From Ambrosia x helenae (taxonomy: Eukaryota; Streptophyta; Magnoliopsida; Asterales; Asteraceae): a DNA stretch of 64,000 bases. Of the stretch, positions 45,186 through 57,600 are shown piece after piece. The translations under genes were made by a program, and so were the position numbers. Location of the stretch: contig CM061233.1 in assembly GCA_030844895.1 (NCBI GenBank), forward strand, positions 66,021,656 through 66,085,655, written 5' to 3'. How positions within the stretch are numbered: the stretch's first letter is position 1; the number at the start of each line of letters is the position of its first letter. Under the pieces are notes generated by a model. The model saw nothing but the letters and a program-made list of their open reading frames with translations. It did not search any database and had not been told where the DNA came from.

Positions 45186-48100
45186 CTATTGATTGGATTG
45201 TCTTCTGTCTTCGTCCATGGCTTTGTTCAACAACTTAATTCTGAGCTGTTTCTTCTGCTCTTTGGTCATTACAGGCTCTAACTTTCTCTTCACCGGTTTC
45301 GACACATTTGCCATCTTCACCGTCTTGCCAAGTTTGTTCTCCAAATTACTCCCCGCATTAATATCATATGCAAAGCAAACTCCAACCACTTGAGTATACT
45401 TCTTTGCTTGATCAGCGTCTTTCGGCTCAAAATAAATCGGATTATAGAAAAGCATGATGATGTCTTCAAAAGTACAGTTAATCAACCACATCGGATCAAA
45501 TACATGAACATGCTTGTATTTGTCCTTCCCGTCTCTCAGCACTATCACTGCTTCAGCCTTCCTCCAATCATAATACCAGAAAATAAAATCAGCACTGAAA
45601 TGTTGTGGCATGGGCATCAAAGGTATTTTCCTCATCACTTCAGGTGCCTTGTATATCAAAGTAACCCGCTTCAGCTTAGTTTGAGGATCAATATCCCTAT
45701 GAACTTTCCTTCGGGGATATTGTGGCTTGAATCTATTCCATCTCATTCTACTTTCCCAAACCAGCTTGTCTGCACACCAACCGACATGTGTACCGTTCAC
45801 TGAAGCACCTGACATAGGGAATCTACATAAATCTCTGACCGCCCAGTACGGTAGAGTTAGCAAATCAATGAATCTGTTAAAGTACAATATCCCTGTTTCC
45901 CATTTGGCAGCTATACACTTCAGCCTACCCAAATATGTCCACCCGAGAGCTCTGCCTTTGAACTTGGCATTGTGAAATCTATAGAAATTTCCTTGAGCTT
46001 CAGGCTTCGGTCGGTTTTCATCCATTTCTCTTAATTTCTTCAAATAACTCTTCAATTCATCAGATTGATTTGAAGACTCTTGCTTATCAGCACCAAACAC
46101 CTTCTCTACAAACTCTGCACTTCTTTGCTGTGCCTTTTTCTTTGCCGAAATGTTTGGTGTCTCAGTAAAATCAGGAAATATCTCATCTTCATCAGTTTGT
46201 CTGAAGTACTGTGGAAATTCTTCATGTGTTATGTCTTCAACTTCCACTTCATCAAGCTCAGGAGTATTCTTGTCATCTGAGTGACTTCCAATATCCTTTT
46301 CAGAAATATCTGGAATCGACTCATCTACAATAAACTCCTCAAATGTTTTCCCTACTCTCTGTGCAAGTCCATCCAGAATTTCCTTTGCCACAGAAGCAGG
46401 TACTTCACCTTCTTCAAGATCAGGATCGTTGTATTCCAATTCATATCTCATGTCATCTGTTTGGAATATCTCAGCAAAACATCCTGTGAACTCAATAGTC
46501 CATTCTCTTCTTTCCAACATATCTATATATACTTGTTTAGCATCATCTGATAAAGATCTCACCTTTTCATTCCAGAAGATACTCTCATCTGAATCAACGT
46601 TCTCACCTTTCTTTTTCTTCGAACTTGATTCTCCAGCATTCTTCTTTTTAGATGTTCTCTCTTCAAATGTAAACTTTGAAGTATCATCTCCTCCATCATT
46701 ATCATCATCACTACCACTATCATCCTCTTTCTGACTCTCAGACCCTTCTGCATCATCATCATCATCATTCTTATCATCCTCATCATCACTTTTCTCTGAC
46801 TCTTCATCATCATCTTTTTCTTCATCCGATTCAGACGGTTCAAAGTCAACTTTCTCTTCTTCTTCTTCTTTATCTTCTTCTCCCTCCTTCAACTTGGGTG
46901 CAACATTGTACAAATCATCAATCAAATCACTAAGGCGTTTGTTCTCAGCCCTTAGTTCTTTGTTGTCTTCTTTGATCAACTTTATCCTGTTCTTGTTTCT
47001 TGAACATTTACCCTCAAGCTTTTTATTCTTTGCTTCAAGCTTCTTAACCTTCTCGTTAATCTCATCTTGATTTGACTTAGAAGCTACCACTATCTGAAGC
47101 ATCTTTTCTTCATTCTGCTTGAACTTGGCTATTTCAGCTTGTTGAGCCACTATCATCTTCATCATGTTCTCCATTTTCTTGTTCACCTGCTTCATTACAT
47201 CATCATCCACAGTGACCTTCTTAGATTTAGATCTAGATGGCTCAACTTCAACTTCCTTTTCTTTCTGAGGCTTTCTGAACATGTCAAGTACATTATCCAG
47301 TGCAACATTTAATTGATCAGCTGATATTGTCTCTGCCTCTTTAGATTTCTTTTGCTTTTTAGTGACTGGTGAAGACAGCTTTGATGACGTCCCAGCATCA
47401 GGTACTCTTTTTCCTTTCAACAGTTATGCTAATTCTTTCTCTCTCAACTGCTTAGTACTTGTCTTCTTAGACATGGTCTTGTGCTTTGGCTTGGGCAAGT
47501 TTACTACCACAGTCTCTCCAGTATTCAACTCATCCATGTCAATGCCTAATCCTTCATCTTCAACATTCAATGACTTCTTTCTTTTCTCAGCTTCCTCAAT
47601 TGATTTGTTTAAAGATTCAGACTCACCAACCATAGTGGCCTTACGTTTGGTGGTCCTAACATTCTCAGCATCAGAATCCCATCGTTCTTCTACCTCAATT
47701 TCTTCTGAATCCACTGATTCTTCATCCACCAAACCAGTACCTTTCTTAGCAGTTGTTTTCTTTCTCACCACCTGTTGCTTAGAACTCCCTTGATCAGTCT
47801 TTCCCTTACCCTTCCCTTTGGCTCCGGGATTAACTACCTGTCTCTTCCTCTTAGTGCTTGCATCAACATACACCAAGGGATCATCATTATCAGAATCACT
47901 GTTGTCATGTCTTGATTTGTTCTTGCCAGGATCAGTGTAATCCTGACTAGCCAAAGCTCCAAAGAGTCTCCTGTGAGGTGGCTTTTCATTGTCTGGCACA
48001 CCCTTATATCCTTTCATTCTCACCAATGTACGAATGTTCATGTGATCTTGACCTAGGATCATAGTTGGATCCTTCTTCAATTCTGGATACTTGTGGTCAA

Positions 48101-48809
48101 AGATCATCATGAGAAACCTCGGGTATAGCATGAATTGCTTCTTCTTCAAACCCTTTAACATTTCCAGCATATGATCCAGTATCATCCCAGACACATTGAA
48201 TGGTTTGTTAAGAGTCAACGCAACCATCAACGAGCTTAGACTTCTCCTCATCACATCATATCCACCGCTCACACATCCAAACACGTGGATAATGACATGT
48301 GCAAAATATTTGAATTGCACGCCCAGCTTTCCCTTATGTATGGAACCATCAGTAATCGCTCCTTTATACTTCATTCTGAGGAAACATGCTTTCTGTTCAG
48401 TCCAGGATAATTCTCTTGGATCTTCACTCACTTCAAACTTTATCTGGAGCGCTTCTCTAATATCAGACTCTGTAATAAACATCTCCCTGTCTTGTATCTT
48501 GCTTCTAATGATTGTCTGATTATCCCAGAAGTCATACTTCGCGTTCTTGTAGAAATCTTCAATGATGTCTTTGTAAATGATAGTCGGAGTAGCTAAAGCA
48601 TAGACAACTCTGCTCCTCTTCAAGAATTCAATGATACCAGTAAACTCTACATTCTTTTCAACATCGCCAAGATAAGCACAGCAGTTGTGTGTTTTCTCAA
48701 ACGGCCAGCTTATCGGTGTAGATGATTCAGCCTCTTGAATAGTCTCTGGAACTAGATCTGAAATGATATTCTCCACTGGAGTCTTAATGTTCTCAGTTTG
48801 GTCAGCCAT
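45186..48809 (-). CDS. Extra ORF downstream of pol in element E, one in-frame UAA
   Basis: From the ATG at 48809 the frame runs 461 codons to a TAA at 47424-47426, then stays open in the same frame to TAG at 45186, about 1,206 sense codons in all. The N-terminal third holds a compact, hydrophobic-patterned domain (phrases MFITESDIREAL, FKYFAHVIIHVFGC and MLYPRFLMMIFDHKYPEL). Lysine-rich, NLS-like stretches follow. The second part has a coiled coil (KKLEAKNKKLEGK to ENKRLSDLIDDL), a long Asp/Glu/Ser block, and a conserved-looking C-terminus (FSADFIFWYYDWRKAEAV). No signal peptide or transmembrane helix is evident, so the name env-like is not supported. I recall related proteins annotated inconsistently in Asteraceae genomes. 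Function unknown. Confidence 0.8.
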
Positions 48810-51165
48810 CTGCACATCACAATCAAAAACATTCGTCAAAATACAAAAACGACAAAAATTCAAAATTTTAAAGTTTTTCAATTTCTACATTCGCCCGTTT
48901 TTCTTAGGTCGAATGTGAATTTTAAGGTACGAAGGTGAAATTTTCTGGTCGAATGTGAAAAAGTATTGAATTAAAAACACATTCGTCCGTTTTAAGATAC
49001 ATTCGTCCAAAAGATTCCACCTTCGCCCGTTTAATAGACCCGAAGGTAAAAACCTTAAACCCTAAAATTTAAAAATTTGTCAAACATGTTTTTAACAAAT
49101 AATTCTGATTGAAATGTGTCCTAATGTGGCCGATCAACACTCGTCCACAACCAATTGTTCCTAAATTTCAATTTTCATCAGTTTTAATAAGGAATTAGGT
49201 CACGTCTGATTCAAACGATCAATTAACCCTTTAAATGTTGTTGTTAATCTAATTCCTGGATTATTCTCCCCCTAAAACTGATGGGAATTGAAATGCAATA
49301 AAAAACAATCACTAAGAAACACCCTAGAACCACAGATTAAGAAACCCTAAGTTCGAAGAGAAAATCAATGAATCTGATCTTGTTTATGCTCCATTACCTG
49401 TGATTTAGGTATGAAAATGATCAGTGATTATCAGGGTATAAAAACCACAATCAAAGGATATTCCAGCAACAAGGTGTCCAGATCAAAGAAAAAATTTTAG
49501 AAAAATTATGACTGAGGTTCGAACTTGTGAAATGCTTATAAAGACAAGCCACCTTCGCCCGTTGTAGTGGGCGAATGTGAGTCTATTCCACCTTCGCCCC
49601 AACTTAATGGCCCGAAGGTAAAACTGGTACCCGAATGTGAAATTTTGTTATAAAATGCCCACATTCGTCCAATGTGGAACGGTCGAAGTAAAGATTTTTC
49701 CACATTCGACCCAATTAAGGGGCGAATGTGAAATGGAAAAATCTGAAAATTTTGCCAAATCACGAATTCGAATCCCGTTCAACATTTTTCAATCTGTTAA
49801 ACTTCCAAAACTCAAATTTTCACTTTTTGAATGATACAAAGCCCAGATGGTGTTATCAAATCTCAGAAATTGACCATCAAGCATCCCCGGTTATCAAAAA
49901 TAAAGCAGAAATGCAAAAATTTTGGGTTTTTCTGAAATTTTATCAAAACACACCTAAAATCTTTTTGGATTTTGTATCTTTTTGACAATAAAAGTAAAAT
50001 GCAACAAAGTAAAATGCATTAAAGTAAATGAAAGCAGTAAACATTTTGTGATATCCGGTAAGAGGATCATATCAGTTTTCTGAGAAATCTGATCACAGCG
50101 TTGATCTGTTTGTTTAATATTATCATTAGAAACAATATGTGACACGGCAATTGCTGATATTGTGGTCCACGTAAGCTCACATGCAGACAATTACGCAATG
50201 CTTTAAAATGATACGAGTTAGGTGTATTAGACTAACACATTGTGGTGCCCACACACATGACATACTCCCGTATCAAGTAATTGCACAAAGCTTCGTCGTA
50301 ACGCGTGATTATGCCAGAGTTATCCGTAAAAATTACAAAGTATATAGCACAGAGGTGTACAGGTCAGCAAACGAATGCAGCAAAGTAACATGTGCGAATA
50401 CACTAGGTTGAGGCTGATATTAACCACTGATTTGCATCAGAAAGTCAATACGATGTAATAATGATCTTTGATCAATAAAACATAAAGTTCCTCAATTCGG
50501 TAAATTTCGGTTTTGGCAATTAAGCTCTTTTTGCAAATATTCTGATGAAACTAGGTCCGTAAATCAATACGACAAAAGTTTAATCAGAATATCCCGGATA
50601 ACCATAACATAACGACCCGAAACCTCAGATTTTGGCAATCCTATCAAACGAAATTACGGTACTAAGACCATATGCCCATGAGGTGTTCAGCCACGAACGC
50701 GTAGTTTGTTATGTTTGTATCACTAATGCACGCAATATTTAGTCTACGAAGCCTATCAGCATATCACACGTAGTCAACATACGCCTCATTATACTATACA
50801 ATTCTTTAGCCTGTGTCAGATCCCCACTGATGTACTATCATTTCCTCTTTTTATCCAGGAAATCATTTTGGTTTTTCTAATTTTTAGGTCTTTTGAATTT
50901 TTCAATGTTTTTGGTTTTTCTGATAAAATGGCTCCCCCTAAAATAAAGAACATATTTTTGGGTTTTTAATTTTTCTGAAAAACAAAACAAAAATTTGAAA
51001 GAAAGCATCAACTTCTTTGAGGATTAAACAATCCCCTCGAAAGCATCAACTTCTTTGAGGATTACGATAGAAAAGAGAAATTCCCAATTAGCAAAGAGAA
51101 ATTCCCAATTAGCAAAATATTAAAAATAAAAACTAAAACTAAAAAGCGATAAACCGAGGTGCCGA
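48810..51165 (-). other. Element E spacer between pol and the extra ORF
   Basis: 2.36 kb without supported ORFs. It holds two blocks of the TTCGnCC word (48888-49045 and 49552-49735). Two polypurine-like runs read tagggggag on the minus strand (49263-49279 and 50931-50944). Near the pol end are two short tandem duplications: gaaagcatcaacttctttga at about 51000-51065 and aaagagaaattcccaattag at about 51073-51115. Confidence 0.8.
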
Positions 51166-54100
51166 TTAGTCCTGTTTTTCTTTTATATTGTTTACTTTTA
51201 AAAGATATTCAAAGCGGGATCTGTCAAAAGCTTTTGTAAACAAATCTGCACGTTGGTAGTCAGTATGGATTTTGACCATATCTATCAATTCCTTAGCGTA
51301 ACAATCACGGATAAAATGATATTTGATCCGGATATGTTTCGCCTTAGAATGATTTTCAGTATTTTTAGTTAATGCAATTGCGGCTTCGTTGTCACAGTGT
51401 ATAGGGGTTTTAAGAAACTGCAAACCGTAATCCACCATCTGCTGTTGGATCCAGAGTACTTGCGAACAGCAACTCGAGGCTGCAATGTACTCAGCTTCAC
51501 AGGTAGACAGCGCCACGGAAGTCTGTTTCTTGCACTGCCAGGTAATTAACCTGCTCCCTAAAAACTGGCAACCAGCTGTAGTAGATTTGCTATCTTTGTC
51601 ACAGCCGCCCCAATCTGCATCACTAAAAGCAATAAAATCAAAATCATCATCATTAGGGTACCAAAGTCCTTTTGAGGGACAACCCTTCAGATATCTAAGG
51701 ATACGCTTGACCGCCGTCAGATGACTTTGTTTCGGCTTCGATTGATAGCGAGCACATAGACACGTTGCATACATAATATCTGGTCGAGACGCCATCAAAT
51801 ACATCAGAGATCCGATGATTGCTCTGTGTGTAAATGGGTCCGTCAGCTCCCCCTTAGCGTCCACTCCAATCCCGTGATTGGGTTGAATCGGGGTATCCAT
51901 CGGCTTAGAGTCCTCCATCTGGAACCGGCTCAAGATGTCGGATACGTATTTCGTCTGGTGAATGAAGATCCCGTCGGGTCTTTGGTCCACCTGCAAGCCG
52001 AGGAAAAACTGCATCTCCCCCATTGCGCTCATTTCGAACTTTTCTTGCATGACAGTTTCGAATTCCATGCATAAAAGCTCGTTAGTTGAACCAAAAATTA
52101 TATCATCAACGTAAATCTGCACTAGAAGCAAATCATCTCCCGTCTTCTTCGTGAAGAGAGTGCAATCGACGAGGCCGCGCTTAAATCCTTTGGAGATGAG
52201 GTATGTACTTAGCTCCTCGTACCACTGTCTCGGAGCTTGGTGCAAACCATATAGAGCTTTGTTCAGCACGTAGATCTTATCCCGGTGGATTGGGTCCTCA
52301 AAGCCTGGTGGCTGCCCGACATAAACCTCTTCCTTGACTTTCCCGTACAGAAATGCGCTCTTAACGTCCATTTGATAAACTTTGAATTTCTTGTATGAAG
52401 CAAACGCAAGGAACATCCGAATAGCTTCAATCCGTGCTACCGGTGCATAGATTTCGTTATAATCAATCCCTTCGATTTGATGGAAACCCTGCACGACCAA
52501 TCTGGCTTTGTTACGAACAATAACCCCACGATCATCCTTCTTGCACTTAAACACCCATTTAGTGCCTATTTTCTTCCTTCCCGGCGGCAAATCCGTGAGC
52601 GTCCAAACTCCCAATTTCTGGAATTGTAATAACTCATCCTGCATAGCTTCAACCCAGGCATCTTCATTCAAAGCGTCCTTGTATGTCCTTGGCTCTACCT
52701 GCGACACATAACACGCAAACGACCAATCATTTTGACTACCAGATTTTTGAATTTTGGCATATAATGCTAAAGCACCAAAACTCTCTGGCGAGTTAACGCT
52801 TCTCAGCTGCCCTCTGGTCATAACACCACTTCCAGGATCACCGATAACTTGCTCCAGCGGGTGAATACGATGAATCCGAGATTCTGGATAATCAGGTACA
52901 GTAACTCCCGTCTGAGCAGTCAAGTTTTCTACAGCATCCAAATCATGACCCGTGTTTGATGATGAAGCAACATCTAGAGTTGGAGTTGGAGTTGGGTTCA
53001 CTGGCATTGCCTCTTGTTCTTCTGCATGTTCAAGAATGACTTCTTCAAATTGTTCAACTTCAGATTCTGAAGAGTCTAATGAAGTTGAAGCCTCTTGAAA
53101 CACATCTTCCTCTTGTATAGGAGCATTGGTATCATTAGAAGCTGGTAGGGGGTTCACGGTGATTGGACGCACCAACGATGAAGTCGTCGCGTTTTCACAC
53201 TCGTAAAGTAATCTGATAACAGCTTCTTCAACCAAGCTATCTAGATTGAATGATTCAAAGAAATCTTTGTAATCAAACATCCAATCAGGACCCGTGCCTT
53301 GCAAATTTTGAGTATATCGTTGAACTTCCACATTAGCCCAATCCTCCACTTGACGAGTTCGCTTGTTGAATACCCGTTTGAGCGGGGTTGCATATCCAAC
53401 AAAGTATCACTCCTCAGCTTTAGGACTAAACTTCTCACCTGGATTCAACATTGTGCATGGTGCCCCAAAAGGTTCTAGATACTCTAAGTTTGGCTTTCGT
53501 CGGTGTAACAGTTCATAAGATGTTTTTCCAAACTTCTTCACTGTTAGAACCCGATTTAGTGTATAATTTGCTGCATAAATCGCCTCGTTCCAGAACATTA
53601 CCGGAAGATTTGAATCAGCAAGCATTGTTCTAGCCGCTTCAATTAGAGTCCTATTCTTTCGTTCAGCAACACCGTTCTGTTGTGGGGTGTACGGAGCCGA
53701 ATATTCATGATGTATCCCTTTGCTTTCACAAAGTTCAACCATCTTGGCATTTTTGAACTCCGTCCCATTGTCACTCCGAATTCTCTTTATCTTCACATTG
53801 TAGATATTCTCCAATCGAGTGAACAGAACTTTCAAGTTGTTAAAGGTGTCACTTTTGTTTTGCAGACACATCACCCATGAAAATCTTGAGTAGTCATCAG
53901 TGACAACTAAACAATAAAGCTCTCCAAGATGACTTTTGCGCTTGACTGGTCCGAATAGGTCCATGTGCAATCGCTCAAGTGGCATCTCTACAGAGTTGAC
54001 TTTCTTCACTTTGTGGGACTGTTTGTGTTGCTTCCCCTTCTTACAACTTACACACTTGTCATTCAGATGGAAATGTTTCACGTTTACTCCATCGACAAGC

Positions 54101-54609
54101 CCATTTTTCACAAGTTGATTCATTTTTCTCAGATGAATGTGCCCCATTCTTTGGTGCCACATTATCGATTCTTTCTCAGTCGCTTTGGATAGAAAACATG
54201 TTATTTGCCCCTGTGATGTCATCGCCTTGGACATATCAAGAATATAGAGATTGTTGACGCGAGGTGCCATCAACATTATCCACTCCTTAGGAATTTTGAA
54301 GCCCGGTTTGAGAATATAGCAGGATTTGTCATCAAAATGCACAAAAAATTGTTTATCACATATTTGACTGACACTCAACAGATTATAGTCAATCTGCTTC
54401 ACATAAGATATCCGCTCAAAGCTCACTATCCCATTACTCACGCTCCCCTCCATTGTGATATATCCACCTTTATTTCCAGCGAATGCGACATACCCTCCAT
54501 TGATGTTTTTCATGTCGAACAACAACGCTAGATCCCCTGTCATGTGGCCTGAAGCTCCACTATCAACAATCCAAAGACTGCTAATAGGGCCAGCTGAAGC
54601 TCCCTGCAC
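51166..54609 (-). CDS. Element E pol polyprotein (PR-IN-RT-RH), one in-frame UGA
   Basis: 1,148 codons in one frame. The order is copia protease (DSGASGHMTG), GAG-pre-integrase zinc region (MWHQRMGHIHLRKM, then CVSCKKGK), integrase core (Asp of HMDLFGP, Asp of RSDNGTEF, Glu of GVAERKNRT), reverse transcriptase (YQMDVKSAFLYG, then YVDDIIFGSTN) and RNase H (FSDADWGG, then STCEAEYIA). A single TGA at 53407-53409 falls just after integrase and splits it into 400 and about 747 codons. Both halves are otherwise intact. The first codon used here (54609) is a GTG following the gag stop in a different frame; the real mode of initiation is unknown. Confidence 0.9.
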
Positions 54610-54625
54610 ACAAAAAGTAAATCAT

Positions 54626-57600
54626 TTAGTTCTTTCGGGGGACCCAAGCCTGAGTCTTGGGCCTTTGAACATCAGCTTTCAAAGAAACATTCTCATTAAC
54701 ATTTTCAACAACTTTTTGTTTTGGATCAATCTTTTTCTGATTGTTCAAAACAGTTTCCTTTTTCTCATTGACCTTAGAAGTAGAAGCTCCTGGAGTACCA
54801 TTGGGTGACCAAGATTGTTCAGACCTTTTAAGGATGCGAATATGAGATTTTGGATTCTCAGTCGGTTTCTGAACATTGTTAACAAACGTAACTTTCTTGG
54901 TTACCTTATCTGATTTAACAGACTTAGGTCCAACATTTGATTTGACAATCAGTTTTAGTGGAACCTTTTGCCTGTCAATTGTTGCGTTCACCACAGGCTT
55001 CCTCCATGATTGTTCCATAGCAATCCGATTTCTTCGATCATATTGAATTGGACGATTGTTCCTCATTTGATGAAAATTGTTTTGATTATAAAACGGTTGT
55101 TGTTGAGGAACAACTCGTCTGTGTGGTGGAACATAATGATCAATCGGTTTTCTCATGGAATTTCTCACTTCAACCTCGTGCCTTTTATGCCTTACATATG
55201 GACACTGAGCAAGTAAATGCCCTCGTTCCCCACATTTAAAGCATGCACGGTACTCTTCAAAAACATATTGAGCATTTGGTTGAGCAAATGATCTAACAGG
55301 ATATTGATCATTGTACTGTTGATTTCTCAAGCTCTCAGGGAGTGGCCCTTTTGAGTAAGTAGGCTCATGAAAACCATTAGCTCTGTTATTGGGTCGAATG
55401 AACTCTGTGACATGGACCTTTGGTTCTTGAGGAACATCCAAATACAATTTCTTTAAAATTGCTGGTGGAATTTCATTTGTTCTCTCATGTTTTGGGAACC
55501 AAATAGTGCTTTCTTGCCAAATCTTTTCTATTTTAGCATAGTTAGCATTTTTGATTGGAAATTCCTCATCAGAGATGATTTTATCGGATCCCTCCATCCG
55601 ATAGAACACCTTGACAGGTTTGTCACATTGTTCATTCTTAACATCTTTATTCTCAAGGTCCTTTTTAATCACATTCTTTTCAGACTTTTTCTCACGATGA
55701 GCATTTGCCATCGGATGCACATGTTGAGATGATGAAACTGGTTCAGTAGTAATGATGTGATTTTCTTTTGGAATTTCACATGCATTAACAGTTTGATCAT
55801 TACCAGTATCATCACTCTCTGAGTCTGAATCCACACTCTCAGCATAAACACCCTCATCATTCAAGCCTAAAATCGGTCTCACATCGGAATGAGGATCACC
55901 AATACTCGAGGTATTAGATTCAATTTCCGATGATGAATCTGATTTTACCGAGCTCTCCGGTGTAACTTGGTGACAATTATGATTTTCAAAAAGCACCGGA
56001 GATGGCACAGACTTGTAATTAGTGGTTTGATCATCTATGATGTGGTCTACCACGTAAGCAATGTGCTTATAGCTTTCCAACTTTTTGTTTACTTTCTCAG
56101 CAAAGCATTTTATGGCTGCCATTTCCAACTTGGTATTTTCAATTTCATTGATATAGTTGTTAATTGCCAATTGTTTTAATGATAAAGTGTTTTTCAAGTC
56201 GGAAATGTCCTTTTTGTAGCCATCTAATACTTTGTTGAAAGCATTCAACTCTTTGCGAGTAGATTGACTGTTCATGATAGCACTATCACGTTGAACACGG
56301 AGTTGTTTATTCTCCTCAGTCAATCTATCACATGTACCACAATATTTATCACTTTTAATATCAGTGCTACACTCAGAACTTACAGGTTTTGGCGGATCAG
56401 TCATGGCCATCAATGCGAAATGAGCTTCCTTTCCAGTAAAGAATTTAGAATAGTCAATCTTGGTGAAAGCATCATCAGCAATGCACGACTTCCTCGTCAT
56501 CAGAAAATCCGCTTCTGCTAGCAACTGATCAATGTCATCATCTAGTGATGTAACACTTGCTTCCGTATCCGATTCACTGTCTGAATCAGAATAAACCGAT
56601 TCACACTCCTCAGGAACATCAGAAACAGTATCAATCACCACTCCAGAATTAGTTTCCTCAACCTTAACCTCAACAGATTCAGTCTCCACATCCATTTCAG
56701 CCTCAGACTCATCACTTTCACACTCAGTTTCTTTCTTTTCATCGACCATCACCGACTCTTCAATATCAACCTTGCAAGCAACGCAAGCCACATTGCCACC
56801 AATAGTAATTTTCTCCACTCCTATTTGCAATCCCGACCAATCAAACCTTTCATCTTGTTGAGTCACCAATGCTTGATTCTGACTCGTGTTCTGTTGTGTC
56901 TCATTTGGTGTAGTGATCGGTATAACTGTTCGGTTAGTGTTGTTAGGAGATTGGTTTTGGTTCTGGTTTGATGTGTTAGGTTGTCTGTTTTGATTGTTGT
57001 TAGAGTTATTTTGACGGTTTTGATAATTGTTGTTGTTTTGGTAAGAAACTTGGTTTTGGTTTTGTTGTTGACGATTCTGGTAGCTTGCATTGAATGGGTT
57101 TCTATTACCTTGTTTTGGTGGCTGGGTGCATTCTCGTTTAAAGTGACCTTTTCCTCCACAGTTAAAACAAGTAACTTTCTCCTTGTTGAACCCGTAGGTT
57201 GTGTTAGGAGAAGTTCCCAAATCTGTTCTACCTGTCTTTTCAATAAACTCCATTGCTCTTCTCATGATGCTTGCAAAAGCCCATTGGATATCAATGAGTT
57301 CCATCTCTTCCTTGTCGATCTGTGCATAGTCTTCATTGGTTAAGTTGTTATTCCCAATTTGACTAGCAACTAATCCGTTGTAAGATGAAACCATTGCTGA
57401 GACTAGTGCAATATGTTGCTGAGCAACTTCCACTGTCACATTGCCCAAGTTAGAAGTCTCCAAAACCACTTGTTGTTGATTAGGTTGAGTAACTTGGTTC
57501 ATTGGTTGTTGAGATTGGCTAGCAGTATAGAAAGATGCTTGTTGCATTGGGGAGAATGGTGGAATGTAGGAATTGTTGTATTGTTGTTGTGGTGGTGGTT

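Noticed and set aside
46676..46933. His-rich ORF on the plus strand
   Set aside because: It is the antisense of the Asp/Glu-rich block of the extra ORF in element E.
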